NCBI RefSeq assembly: GCF_013364195.1
Contig: NZ_CP054918.1
Span: forward strand, 806,001-870,000
From: Streptomyces sp. NA04227
GTDB taxonomy: Bacteria; Actinomycetota; Actinomycetes; Streptomycetales; Streptomycetaceae
Length of the DNA stretch: 64,000 nt
Reading direction: 5' to 3'
Part shown: positions 20,253 through 28,500 of the stretch, in pieces
Layout: each line of letters opens with the position of its first letter
Position numbering within the stretch: position 1 is the first letter of the stretch
Notes under the pieces: generated by a model
What the model saw: only the letters and a program-made list of their open reading frames with translations
Database searches by the model: none
Told to the model about the DNA's origin: nothing
Translations under genes and position numbers: made by a program

Positions 20253-20324
20253 TGGGCGATACTGGGTTCGAACCAGTGACCTCTTCGGTGTGAACGAAGC
20301 GCTCTCCCACTGAGCTAATCGCCC
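20253..20324 (-). tRNA. tRNA-Val (anticodon CAC), copy 1
   Basis: 72 nt. Cloverleaf: acceptor GGGCGAT / ATCGCCC, D-arm GCTC..GAGC, anticodon stem CTTCG / CGAAG with loop TTCACAC (anticodon CAC, reads GUG), T-loop TTCGAAC and discriminator A. CCA is not encoded. The sequence is identical to the copy at 24594-24665. Confidence 0.95.
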
Positions 20325-20337
20325 GGGAACGCACTGA

Positions 20338-20367
20338 ACCATACAGGTGCCGACGCCCCGGCCACAA
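20338..20367 (-). promoter_or_regulatory. Promoter of tRNA-Val copy 1
   Basis: On the minus strand TTGTGG (plus 20362-20367) and TATGGT (plus 20338-20343) are separated by 18 bp. This is a good vegetative promoter ending about 14 bp before the mature tRNA 5' end. Confidence 0.55.
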
Positions 20368-20438
20368 ACCGAATTCACCGCCCGGGGGTTGGGCGGATGT
20401 GCCGTCAGGCGGTAGGGGTTCCTCGGGCATCAGGGGCT

Positions 20439-20535
20439 ACGGAGGTCTGCGGCATCCGGATCCACGGGGCCTTCGATGTCCGGGGCCACAGGGTGTGCGG
20501 TGTCCGGGGCCACGAGGTCTTCGGCGTCCGGGCTT
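20439..20535. repeat. Four degenerate 24-bp tandem repeats
   Basis: Units begin at 20439, 20464, 20488 and 20512, each with the pattern AC-GG-..-TGCGG/TTCGG-..-TCCGGGGCC. The first unit is 25 bp, the others 24 bp. They lie downstream of the SRPBCC gene in a stretch with no convincing gene. Read as protein in one frame they give an eight-residue GLRCPGPR-like repeat, but no ribosome site or conserved ORF supports translation. Confidence 0.6.
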
Positions 20536-20565
20536 CGGCCGTCGACCTGCGGGCTCGCGCGGCGC

Positions 20566-21039
20566 TCAGTCCCGCGAGCCGTCCGCGTCCAGACGCGCCA
20601 GATGCACGAGGAGCCCACGGCGACCAGAGCGCATCATCAGCGCGTGGTTGACCAGGAAGAACGGACGCCCCGGCAACGCGAACGCCCGCATCAGGGCGTG
20701 GCGTACCTCGACCTCCTGCTCGTACACGGCGCGCGTCCCCCGGCCACCGGGCCCGCCGCGCACCGTCCAGCGCGCCCAGCCCTCCAGATCGCCCGCCATC
20801 CCGATCTCCAGGATCCCGGCGTCCGGATCGCGCCGCGTCTCCCAGGCGGTGATCACCAGATCCACCGGAAGCACCGATCGGAAGCGCGCCCGCCCGCTGT
20901 GCTCGTCGAGCGGAATCACTTCGCGCACCTGCTTCCACCAGCGGGGATAGTCCTCCCCGCGTTCGAGGACCTCGTACACGGCGCCGGGGGGCACGGGCAG
21001 GGTCCACACACTGCGGAAGCGGTAGTGGGTGAAGGCCAT
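20566..21039 (-). CDS. SRPBCC (polyketide cyclase/dehydrase-like) family protein
   Basis: 157 residues with the START/Bet v1-like pattern: N-terminal 'YRFRSVWTLPVPPGAVYEVL', then 'EDYPRWWKQV', 'GRARFRSVLPVDLVITAWETRR' and a C-terminal helix around 'RAFALPGRPFFLVNHALMMR'. Such domains bind hydrophobic ligands. No partner polyketide or lipid gene is adjacent, so the ligand is unknown. The start at 21039 has no good ribosome site. The gene lies inside the segment bounded by two identical tRNA-Val genes. Confidence 0.8.
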   Translation of the reverse strand: MAFTHYRFRSVWTLPVPPGAVYEVLERGEDYPRWWKQVREVIPLDEHSGRARFRSVLPVDLVITAWETRRDPDAGILEIGMAGDLEGWARWTVRGGPGGRGTRAVYEQEVEVRHALMRAFALPGRPFFLVNHALMMRSGRRGLLVHLARLDADGSRD

Positions 21040-21288
21040 GCGGAGAGTCTGCCCATCCGGGGCGCTCCGAGCCCCGCGAGACGCGGGCAAATCGGGCAGG
21101 TGTCGGCGGTCGCGGCTCGTGGACGGCGTGACCGGGCGTCGGCGGGCACGGGTCGTCCGGCGACCTCGGCGGGCATCGGCGAGCACGGGTCGTCGGCGCC
21201 CCAAAAGCCCCGCTTGAGCCCGGGCATGAGTACGAGATGAGTATCCGCACCCATGCCCCGGGCAGGCCGACCACCCCAGAATCACGCC

Positions 21289-24258
21289 ATGACCGAAACC
21301 CCGACACCGGAGCAGGAGCTACGCCTCCTGGACCAGGAGCTGCGTCAACTCGACGCGCGCCGGGGCCAGTTGCTGGCCCGCAGAGCCTGGCTGCTCTCCC
21401 TGCTCGCCGGACCGCAGGGCCTGGCACGCCAGTTCGGCGCCCCCGGACCGGGCCCGGCCGCAGCCCTGCCGCCCTACCCGGCACAACATGGGCCGCGGCC
21501 GCCCGGCAGCGGCTGGAGCGCGGCACCCGGTGCCGGGCGCCCCCTGTTCGGTCCGCCGCAGAACCCTGCCGCCAACTGGCCTTCCACGCCCGGTGGTTGG
21601 GCGCCCCGACACCCCGTACACCCGGCGGCCCGACGCTCCGGCGCCGGGCCGGAGGCGTCCGGGCCCAGGATCCAGAACCTGCTGCTGTTGTTCGGCGGAC
21701 TGCTGCTCACCGTCGCGGCCCTGGCCTTCACCCTCGTCAGTTGGGGGCACATGGGGCTCGGCCCGCGCGCCGCGGTACTCGGCCTGGTCACGCTCGCGGC
21801 GCTGGGCACGCCCGCACTGCTCCTCCGCCGCCGTCTCCGCTCGACGGCCGAAGCACTGGCCGCGCTCGGCCTCGCCCTCACCCTGCTCGACACCTACGCG
21901 CTGCACCGCACCGTCTTCCCGGACGTGGCGGGAACCCCCTACGCGGCCGTCTCCCTCACCCTGCTGAGCGGCATCTGGGCCGCCTACGGCCGCACCCTCG
22001 GCGCCCTGCGCCACCCCCTCCCCGCCGCGGTGGTCCTCGCCCAGCTCCCCCTCCCCCTGTGGGCGCTCCACGCGTCCGCGGGCCCGTGGGCCTGGGCCTG
22101 GCTGCTCCTGCTCACGGCCGCGGCCGACCTGGCGCTGACCCTGTTCGCAGGGATCCGCTCCGTACGCCTGGCCGCGGGCATCTCCGCGACCGCCGCCTTC
22201 CTGGGCACGGTCTCGCTGGCCGCACAACTCTCCGCGGACGCCACCGGACCGGGCCAGGCCATCGGCGCCGCCGTCCTCCTCGGCGCGGCAGCCGCCCTCG
22301 CCCTGGCCGCGGCCAGGCACTCCGCCCCACTGGGCCTGCCGATCCCCCTCTCCGCCATCGCGGCCCTCCTCACCACGGCAGCGGCGGGCGGCATCCTGCG
22401 CACCCTGCTCCCCCAGGACTGGGCCATGCCCGGCTACTTGCTCTGCGCCCTGCTCATCGCCGCCGGAGCCGGACTCACGTACACCGCCGCGCCCGGGACC
22501 ACCGAACCCACCCCGGCATCCACTGCCCCACCGGGCCCAACTCCGCCCGCCCCGGCACCCGCTGGCCCATCGGCCCCGACTCCGCCCGCCCCTGCACCCA
22601 CTGGCCCACCGGTCCCGACTGCGCCCGCCCCGGCACCCGCTGCTCCAACTCCGCCGGCCTCAGCTCCGGTCCACGCCTCGCTCGCGGTTCTGCGGCAGGG
22701 CTTCCTCGCCGGAACCGCGGCCGTGATGGCACTGGCCGCCGTATGGGCGCTGCCCGCCGGGCTGTACGGGCTCGCGTCGCCGCTGCGCCTGGCCGGTGAG
22801 GTCTGGCAGGGCGAGGGGGCGGCAGCGCCGGACCGGGGGCCCGAGGAGCCGGGTGCCCTGCCCGCCCTCGTGGTGCTCGCACTGCTCGGCCTCTTCGCGC
22901 TCCTTGTGGACCGCCTGGCGGAAGGGGCTCCGCGCCCGCTCCGCGCAGCGGCCGGACCCGCCGCGCTCGGCTGCCTCTGGCTGGCCCTGTACTGCCTCCC
23001 CGAGGGAGCCCAACTCCCTTACGCCGTCGTCCTCTTGAGCCAACTCGCCCTTACCGTGGGACTGCTGCTCGCCTCGGCCCGTGTGCGCCCGTTCCCGCTG
23101 GCCGCGACCTCGCTCGCCTGCGCCGTGCTCTCGTCCCTGAGTGCCGCCTTCCTCTCGCTGGCGGACAAGCCGTGGACCCTCGCGACACTCGCCGCGCTGA
23201 CGGCGCTCTACGCGTCCGCCTCGACCCCGGCCCTGTACGCGGCCCTCTCGATACCGGCCCCGGACACGGCCACCTCGGCGTCGGACCCGCAGGCGGCCGA
23301 CTCCTCACCGGGCTCACACGCCACCGGCTCGACCTCGGGCCTGTACGCGACCGCCTCGACTCCCGCCCACCGGCCCGCCCTTCTGCGCCCGCTCGCCGTG
23401 TCCTGCGCACTCGCCTCGGCCACGGCATTCCTGGTCGCCTCCGGGTACGCCGCGAACTGGCGCCCCGAGCACACCGCGCTGCTCGTTCTGCTCGTCCCCG
23501 CCGTCGCCGTACTGCTCTCGTCGCTGCTCGCGGGCGAGGCGGCAGCGGCGGGCGCATCGGCCACCGCACCGGGCAAGGCGGCGGCCCCGCTGCCGGGCCG
23601 GTCGGCGGCCCGGCTTGCCGCCGAAGTCGCCGGTGTCTGCGCCGCGTCGGTGTCCCTGGGCCTCGCCGCGACCGAGCCCGCGATGCTCTCGCCGGTGCTG
23701 GGCCTGTGCGGCGTGCTCGCCACCGCCGCCGCACTGCGCGAGGACCGCAGGAAGGCCGGATACCTGGCGACGGTCCTGTTCGTCCTCGCCCTGTGGGTAC
23801 GCCTGGCCACTTGGGACGTCACGACGCCGGAGGCGTACACCCTGCCCGTCACCGTGCCCGCCCTCGCCGTCGGTCTGCTGCACCGGCGGCGCCGCCCGGA
23901 GGCCTCCTCGTGGACGGCGTACGGCCCCGGACTCGCGGCGACGCTGCTGCCGAGCCTGGCCGCGGCCTGGGCGGACGCGGGATGGGTCCGGCCCCTGCTG
24001 CTCGGCCTGGCGGCACTCGCGCTCACCCTGGCCGGGGCCCGTGCGCGGCTGCTCGCCCCACTCGTCCTGGGCGGAGTCGTCCTAGTCCTCGACGCGCTGC
24101 ACGAACTCGCGCCGTACCTCGTCCAGTTCACGGACGCGCTGCCGCGCTGGGTGCCGCCCGCGCTGACCGGGCTGCTGCTGCTCGCCGTGGGGGCCACCTA
24201 CGAGCGCAGGCTGCGGGACGCACGACGGCTGCGCGGCGCACTGGCCAGAATGCGCTGA
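21289..24258 (+). CDS. Large polytopic membrane protein, unknown function, with Pro/Ala-rich inserts
   Basis: 989 residues. A short N-terminal coiled-coil stretch ('LRLLDQELRQLDARRGQLL') precedes a Pro/Gly-rich linker and then many hydrophobic segments, from 'IQNLLLLFGGLLLTVAALAF' to the C-terminus, by eye more than 20. Two low-complexity inserts interrupt them: a Pro/Ala/Thr repeat at about residues 405-460 and a Ser/Thr/Ala/Pro stretch near 645-705. Large proteins of this kind are widespread in streptomycetes without an assigned role. The start was chosen because 'TETPTPEQELRLL' begins the conserved coiled coil; the ribosome site is weak. Confidence 0.8.
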   Translation: MTETPTPEQELRLLDQELRQLDARRGQLLARRAWLLSLLAGPQGLARQFGAPGPGPAAALPPYPAQHGPRPPGSGWSAAPGAGRPLFGPPQNPAANWPSTPGGWAPRHPVHPAARRSGAGPEASGPRIQNLLLLFGGLLLTVAALAFTLVSWGHMGLGPRAAVLGLVTLAALGTPALLLRRRLRSTAEALAALGLALTLLDTYALHRTVFPDVAGTPYAAVSLTLLSGIWAAYGRTLGALRHPLPAAVVLAQLPLPLWALHASAGPWAWAWLLLLTAAADLALTLFAGIRSVRLAAGISATAAFLGTVSLAAQLSADATGPGQAIGAAVLLGAAAALALAAARHSAPLGLPIPLSAIAALLTTAAAGGILRTLLPQDWAMPGYLLCALLIAAGAGLTYTAAPGTTEPTPASTAPPGPTPPAPAPAGPSAPTPPAPAPTGPPVPTAPAPAPAAPTPPASAPVHASLAVLRQGFLAGTAAVMALAAVWALPAGLYGLASPLRLAGEVWQGEGAAAPDRGPEEPGALPALVVLALLGLFALLVDRLAEGAPRPLRAAAGPAALGCLWLALYCLPEGAQLPYAVVLLSQLALTVGLLLASARVRPFPLAATSLACAVLSSLSAAFLSLADKPWTLATLAALTALYASASTPALYAALSIPAPDTATSASDPQAADSSPGSHATGSTSGLYATASTPAHRPALLRPLAVSCALASATAFLVASGYAANWRPEHTALLVLLVPAVAVLLSSLLAGEAAAAGASATAPGKAAAPLPGRSAARLAAEVAGVCAASVSLGLAATEPAMLSPVLGLCGVLATAAALREDRRKAGYLATVLFVLALWVRLATWDVTTPEAYTLPVTVPALAVGLLHRRRRPEASSWTAYGPGLAATLLPSLAAAWADAGWVRPLLLGLAALALTLAGARARLLAPLVLGGVVLVLDALHELAPYLVQFTDALPRWVPPALTGLLLLAVGATYERRLRDARRLRGALARMR
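22511..22660 (+). repeat. About 39-bp imperfect tandem repeats inside the 989-residue protein gene
   Basis: Three and a half units, each coding for a Pro-Ala-Pro-Ala-x-Gly-Pro-like 13-residue block. They form a flexible linker between membrane segments. Copy number is likely to vary between strains. Confidence 0.6.
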
Positions 24259-24263
24259 CGGGG

Positions 24264-24306
24264 CTCCGCGCCGTGTGCCGCACGAATTGGCCACGGCACG
24301 GCGGAG
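24264..24306 (+). terminator. Terminator-like hairpin after the 989-residue protein gene
   Basis: CTCCGCGCCGTG opposes CACGGC(ACG)GCGGAG, a 12-bp interrupted stem with a three-base bulge, starting six bases past the stop codon. No U-run. Confidence 0.45.
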
Positions 24307-24369
24307 TTCGGGCCGACCGAAAGAATTTCGCACCGATGGCCGGAAATTGTCTGGAGGTACGCGGCACCG

Positions 24370-24434
24370 GCCGAGGAGAAATCCTGTCCGCCCCGGAGCG
24401 AATCGGAATACGAAGATTCGCATTTCTCCTCGGC
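24370..24434. ncRNA. Structured non-coding element: long two-part hairpin
   Basis: Thirteen-base arms GCCGAGGAGAAAT (24370-24382) and ATTTCTCCTCGGC (24422-24434) pair perfectly. Inside, GCGAATC (24398-24404) pairs with GATTCGC (24415-24421), stacked directly on the outer 3' arm, leaving a 15-nt one-sided bulge and a 10-nt loop. The region is AT-richer than its surroundings and has no gene. It could be a small RNA, an RNA-stability element or a protein-binding dyad; direction is unknown. Confidence 0.35.
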
Positions 24435-24550
24435 GCCACCGGCGACCGCGCCGAAAACTGAGCAACCGTCAGCGGTGAGGCACAAAGGCCCCCGAGGAAC
24501 GCGCGCCCGCGAAGGCGGCGGAAGGGGAATCCGTTCCGCGTCCGCACATG

Positions 24551-24586
24551 CTTGTGGCCCGGAGGCACTTGGCCTCCGGGCCACAA
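24551..24586 (-). terminator. Terminator of tRNA-Val copy 2
   Basis: Sixteen-base perfect stem (CTTGTGGCCCGGAGGC and its complement) with an ACTTG loop, seven bases past the tRNA 3' end on the minus strand. Confidence 0.7.
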
Positions 24587-24593
24587 GGAAGGG

Positions 24594-24665
24594 TGGGCGA
24601 TACTGGGTTCGAACCAGTGACCTCTTCGGTGTGAACGAAGCGCTCTCCCACTGAGCTAATCGCCC
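24594..24665 (-). tRNA. tRNA-Val (anticodon CAC), copy 2
   Basis: 72 nt, identical to the copy at 20253-20324, including the flanking bases GGG before and GGG after on the plus strand. Anticodon loop TTCACAC. CCA not encoded. A -10-like TAATGT lies upstream on the minus strand (plus 24679-24684); the -35 is unclear. Confidence 0.95.
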
Positions 24666-24752
24666 GGGCGCACGGAGAACATTACCGCATGTCAGCGGTG
24701 CTCCCGACCACCCCTGTCGGCTCCGCGGAGCCGGGCCGCCGCGCGCGGCCGC

Positions 24753-25187
24753 TCACTCCTTTATGTTCCAGGGCATCTCCATGCCGAAGCGCCACAGGTA
24801 CACCCCGGCCAGCGCACCGATGAGCACCAGCGTGATCGCCGTCAGGATCATGTTCCGCCGCCGGACCTTGGGGTCCAGGGCCCGCTTGGTCGCCTCGGTG
24901 ACCTTGCGCTTGGTCCAGCGCAGCACCAGCTGAGCCCATACGAACTCGGTCGCCCAGATCGCCATGCCGCCGAAGATGATCACCCAGCCGGGACCCGGCA
25001 GCGGGAGCAGGATGATCCCCACGACGACCACCGCGAGTCCCACCACGAACACGCCGACCTGCCAGCTCAGATGCAGCAGCCGACGCGACTTGATGAACTC
25101 CGGCGCACGCGAACCGAGTGGTTTACCCCCCGGCTCCTCGTCGACCAACACCACACCTTCCGCCGTTCCGTCACTCCCCGTATTCAT
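24753..25187 (-). CDS. TIGR02611/PGPGW-type membrane protein
   Basis: About 144 residues. A soluble N-terminus leads to two close membrane helices and the signature 'PLPGPGWVIIFGGMAIWATEF' region (PGPGW motif), then a basic cytoplasmic loop and a C-terminal helix 'MILTAITLVLIGALAGVYLW'. Function is unknown. I chose the ATG at 25187 ('MNTGSDGT'); an upstream ATG is possible. It is divergent from ssgB. Confidence 0.8.
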   Translation of the reverse strand: MNTGSDGTAEGVVLVDEEPGGKPLGSRAPEFIKSRRLLHLSWQVGVFVVGLAVVVVGIILLPLPGPGWVIIFGGMAIWATEFVWAQLVLRWTKRKVTEATKRALDPKVRRRNMILTAITLVLIGALAGVYLWRFGMEMPWNIKE

Positions 25188-25292
25188 GACACTAAACCTA
25201 CCCGACAGAAACATGTCACCGGAATGGTCCCAGGGTCTGAAGAATCGCTCCGCCATACGAGGTACCTAAAGCCACTCAAAACGCTCAGAGGG

Positions 25293-25316
25293 GTTTACAA
25301 CGGCACCGTAGGTGGC
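25293..25316 (+). promoter_or_regulatory. Candidate stress/sporulation-sigma promoter of ssgB
   Basis: GTTT (25293-25296), 14 bases, then GGTGGC (25311-25316) resembles the GTTT-N14-16-GGGTAT pattern of SigB/SigH/SigF-type promoters. ssgB of S. coelicolor is, to my knowledge, SigH-dependent. The match to the -10 box is partial. Confidence 0.4.
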
Positions 25317-25377
25317 ATGTCGATTTCGCCGACGTGCGAATCCCCGAGCGCACACTGAGCGAAAGGCCATGGCGCTT

Positions 25378-25791
25378 ATGAACACCACGGTCAGCTGCGA
25401 GCTGCACCTGCGCCTCGTTGTGTCGAGCGAGTCCTCACTGCCTGTTCCCGCAGGACTGCGGTATGACACGGCCGATCCGTATGCCGTGCACGCCACCTTC
25501 CACACCGGAGCCGAGGAGACCGTCGAGTGGGTATTCGCCCGCGATCTCCTCGCCGAGGGCCTGCACCGGCCCACCGGCACCGGCGACGTCCGTGTCTGGC
25601 CGTCCCGTAGCCACGGTCAGGGCGTCGTCTGCATCGCCCTGAGCTCTCCGGAGGGCGAGGCTCTGCTCGAGGCCCCGGCGCGGGCCCTGGAGTCGTTCCT
25701 GAAGCGAACCGACGCCGCGGTGCCCCCCGGCACCGAACACCGGCACTTCGATCTCGATACGGAGCTCTCGCACATCCTGGCCGAGAGCTGA
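25378..25791 (+). CDS. ssgB: SsgB, sporulation-specific cell division regulator
   Basis: 137 residues, matching in length and sequence what I know of Streptomyces SsgB ('MNTTVSCELHLRLVVSSESS' at the start, 'EETVEWVFARDLLAEGL', 'PGTEHRHFDLDTELSHILAES' at the end). SsgB recruits FtsZ to future septum sites in aerial hyphae together with SsgA. This is the best single indicator that the host is a sporulating Streptomyces-like organism. An ATG three codons upstream (25369) has GAAAGG only two bases away; the ATG at 25378 fits the family. Confidence 0.96.
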   Translation: MNTTVSCELHLRLVVSSESSLPVPAGLRYDTADPYAVHATFHTGAEETVEWVFARDLLAEGLHRPTGTGDVRVWPSRSHGQGVVCIALSSPEGEALLEAPARALESFLKRTDAAVPPGTEHRHFDLDTELSHILAES

Positions 25792-25990
25792 GGCCGGGAG
25801 TCCCGGGAGCAACCCGCCGCCGTCCACTCGGGGAGACGGCGCGGACCACGACAGCCAGCGACAGGCCGGCGCCGTCGCCGCGGTTCTCCGCGGTGCGGCG
25901 CCGGTTCGCGTTCTTGGCCAGGCCGGACGGCGCGCGCACGAGCGGCTAGCATCTGCGGGCATCCGACCGACCCAGGCCAGGGAGCGACCC

Positions 25991-26548
25991 GTGCTGATCA
26001 CCCATGACACCCGTTGTGCTTTGCTCACGGTGGTCGACCTGGTGAACACCGCGCCGGAGGACGACCAGCCCGACGGCCTCGGCACGGTCGACGACCTGCG
26101 CACTTTCGTACGTGAGCACGATGTGAGCGGGGTGGGGAGCCTGACGGCGGCGGACCTCGACTCGGTCCGCGAGGTGCGCGCCAAGTTCGCCGAGGTCTTC
26201 GCGGCCGAGGAGGCCCGGAGCGCCGCCAAGATCGTCAACGAGCTGGTCGCGGCGGCCGGAACCACCCCACAGCTCACCGACCACGACGGCTACGACTGGC
26301 ATGTGCACTACTTCGCGCCGGGTGCCTCCGTGGCCGACCACCTCGCCGCGGACTGCGGCATGGCCCTGGCCTTCTTCGTGGTGGCCGGGGAGCAGGACCG
26401 GCTGCGCCGCTGCGACGCCCCGGACTGCCGCCACGCCTTCGTGGACCTCTCCCGCAACCGTTCCCGCCGCTACTGCGACAGCCGCACCTGCGGCAACCGC
26501 CTGCACGTCGCCGCCTACCGCGCACGGAGGCGGGAAGCCGCCGGGTGA
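25991..26548 (+). CDS. CGNR zinc-finger (ABATE domain) putative transcriptional regulator
   Basis: 185 residues. The N-terminal ABATE-type region starts 'CALLTVVDLVNTAP' and the C-terminus holds the treble-clef zinc finger 'CDAPDCRHAFVDLSRN' ... 'RRYCDSRTCGNRLHVAAYR', with the CGNR motif intact. Proteins with this finger are thought to bind DNA as stress-related regulators. The GTG at 25991 follows GGAG. It is transcribed in the same direction as ssgB across a 199-bp gap. Confidence 0.9.
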   Translation: MLITHDTRCALLTVVDLVNTAPEDDQPDGLGTVDDLRTFVREHDVSGVGSLTAADLDSVREVRAKFAEVFAAEEARSAAKIVNELVAAAGTTPQLTDHDGYDWHVHYFAPGASVADHLAADCGMALAFFVVAGEQDRLRRCDAPDCRHAFVDLSRNRSRRYCDSRTCGNRLHVAAYRARRREAAG

Positions 26549-26615
26549 GACCCGGCGACGACGGCTCCCACCGGGGTCGGCCCGTCACACAAGGTGACGC
26601 CCGGCAGTCCCGCGC

Positions 26616-27014
26616 TCAGAGCAGGAACAGGTCGTGCAGCGAGGCCGAGAGCAGCAGGACACCGATCACCGACAGGAAGATCATCAGAGGCGGCTGCGAG
26701 AGGGCGTAGAGACAGCCTCGGGGTTCCTCGTCGGGTGCGGGCCGGGACCGGTCCGGCCTTTCGTCACGTTCTGTGTCCGGTCTGCGGGGCGCCGGAGGGC
26801 TGGGAGCCGCCCTGTTTCCGGCCGGGTGCCCCTCGGCGGGAGCGGGCGGCACGGGAAGCGCCGGGCGGTCCGCCGGTCCGGGTGTCGCGGTGGCCGGGAC
26901 TCGGGCCACCTGCTCGGGGAATGCCACCTCGCCGCGCAGGGGCGGAGGGAGCTCTTCGGCCTGCGGAAGCGTCTTGGCCTGCGGGAAGGCATCGGTGTGC
27001 GAAGTGTCGAGCAT
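26616..27014 (-). CDS. Small Pro-rich protein with C-terminal membrane anchor
   Basis: About 132 residues. The N-terminal ~95 residues are Pro/Ala/Arg-rich and probably disordered. A single C-terminal helix ('PLMIFLSVIGVLLLSASL') anchors it as a tail-anchored protein. No motif recognised. The ATG at 27014 is preferred ('MLDTSHTDAFPQ'); a longer frame upstream starts at 27098. Convergent with the CGNR regulator. Confidence 0.6.
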   Translation of the reverse strand: MLDTSHTDAFPQAKTLPQAEELPPPLRGEVAFPEQVARVPATATPGPADRPALPVPPAPAEGHPAGNRAAPSPPAPRRPDTERDERPDRSRPAPDEEPRGCLYALSQPPLMIFLSVIGVLLLSASLHDLFLL

Positions 27015-27332
27015 CTCGCGATGATCATTGCGCAGCTCCGACCGTGCTCTGATCGAACACGCCCGTAAACAAACGGAGTTCGCCGGATCTTGTGACACGG
27101 TTGGGACAGCCCGGGGCCGTTCCTGATCGCGGAGAGGCGCCCGTGGTCGTGCCGGTACGGCCTCGTCGACGACCGCTCCCCGGACCGTACGTACTGACTT
27201 TCCGTAGCGGTCGAGGCCGGGAGGAGACGGGCACGGTCCGCCCGCCCGGGACCGGACCAGCGCCCGGTGTGCTCGGCGTGGGAGCTGCCGCGTCGGATCC
27301 CGTTTCGGGCCGTCGGATCCCGTGGGTTCGCG

Positions 27333-27761
27333 TCAGATCCCGTGCTTCTTCAGGATCTCCTCGATGTCGCTGAAGTCCTCGGAGCCGCCCTTGGGGGAAG
27401 CCGAGCCGCCGCGTCCGGACGCCTTGCCGGACCGGCCCAGCGAGCGCGGGGCCTGCGGTGCCACCGCGTCGGGGCCGGGTCCGGCGGCCTCGGCCGCGCG
27501 GCGTTCGCCGCGGCGCTCCAGGGCCTTGGTCGCGGTGAACAGCAGCCAGGCGCCGCCGAGCACGCCGAAGCCCGCCCAGGCGGTTGGGCTGAACGCGGTG
27601 TCCACGGCCCATTCGACGGCTCCGGTCATCACCAGACCGAGCGGGACGAGGGAGTACGCGACGAGGCGGGCCGCCGCGAGGAAACGCTTGCGGTAGGCGG
27701 TGACCCCTGCGATGCCCAGGCCCGCCACGGCCACGGCGGAACACACGGTCTCGGCAAGCAT
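27333..27761 (-). CDS. Small membrane protein with charged C-terminal tail
   Basis: About 142 residues with three hydrophobic segments ('VCSAVAVAGLGIAGVTAY', 'LVAYSLVPLGLVMTGAVEW', 'AWAGFGVLGGAWLLFTATKAL') and a ~60-residue cytoplasmic tail ending 'EDFSDIEEILKKHGI', a short acidic helix that may bind a partner. Function unknown. Divergent from the DsbA-family gene. Confidence 0.75.
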   Translation of the reverse strand: MLAETVCSAVAVAGLGIAGVTAYRKRFLAAARLVAYSLVPLGLVMTGAVEWAVDTAFSPTAWAGFGVLGGAWLLFTATKALERRGERRAAEAAGPGPDAVAPQAPRSLGRSGKASGRGGSASPKGGSEDFSDIEEILKKHGI

Positions 27762-27931
27762 GCTGGCCTCCCGGGCGGGCAGGGCCGTGCCGGTCACGGC
27801 TCTCCTCCCATCCTGCACCCGTTGTCCCACCGGGGGCCACGGGCCCCTACGACTTCAGGGTCATCTCGGGGTGCCGCATCCTCCGCAGGTCCGAGTTGGG
27901 CGCGGGGCCGCGGGGCTGGGAGACTGGCGGC

Positions 27932-28456
27932 ATGAGTGACTCCCCCGCCACCGGCTCCGCCCAGCTTTCGGTACTCGACGTCTGGTGCGAGTTGCAGTGC
28001 CCGGACTGCCGGACCGCCCTCGACGACGTACGGGCCCTGCGCGAACGCTACGGCGACCGGCTGGAGATCAGGCTGCGCCACTTCCCGCTGGAGAAGCACA
28101 AGCACGCCTTCGCCGCCGCGCAGGCCGCCGAGGAGGCGGCGATGCAGGGCAGGACCTGGCCGTACGTGGAGGCCGTCCTCGAGCGGGTGGCCGAGCTGGA
28201 CGGCAAGGGAGAGCCGCTGCTCGTCGAGGTGGCGCGCGAACTCGGCCTGGACGCCGAGGAGTTCGACACCGCCCTGATCGACGGGCGGCACATCCTGATG
28301 GTCGACGCCGACCACGCCGAGGGCAAGGCGATCGGTGTCACCGGCACACCGACGTATGTGATCGGCGGCGAGCGGCTCGACGGCGGCAAGAGCCAGGAAG
28401 GCCTGCGCGAGCGCATCGAGGAGATCGCGGACCGGCTGTTCGCCGAGCACGGCTGA
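27932..28456 (+). CDS. DsbA-family thioredoxin-fold protein
   Basis: 174 residues, with a CxxC site 'CPDC' at the end of the first strand ('LDVWCELQCPDCRTALDDV'), an alpha-helical insertion ('FAAAQAAEEAAMQGRTWPY') and the cis-Pro loop 'GVTGTPTYVIGG'. There is no signal peptide, so it is likely a cytoplasmic oxidoreductase of the DsbA/FrnE type rather than an exported one. The ATG at 27932 follows a weak purine-rich site. Convergent with the GNAT gene. Confidence 0.85.
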   Translation: MSDSPATGSAQLSVLDVWCELQCPDCRTALDDVRALRERYGDRLEIRLRHFPLEKHKHAFAAAQAAEEAAMQGRTWPYVEAVLERVAELDGKGEPLLVEVARELGLDAEEFDTALIDGRHILMVDADHAEGKAIGVTGTPTYVIGGERLDGGKSQEGLRERIEEIADRLFAEHG

Positions 28457-28500
28457 AGCCGCACCCGATTCCGTACGGATGCGCCTCGCACCGAGTCCCG

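Noticed and set aside
21130..21210. Two CACGGGTCGTC copies upstream of the 989-residue protein gene
   Set aside because: Short, imperfectly flanked copies in G+C-rich spacer; no palindrome or promoter relation visible.
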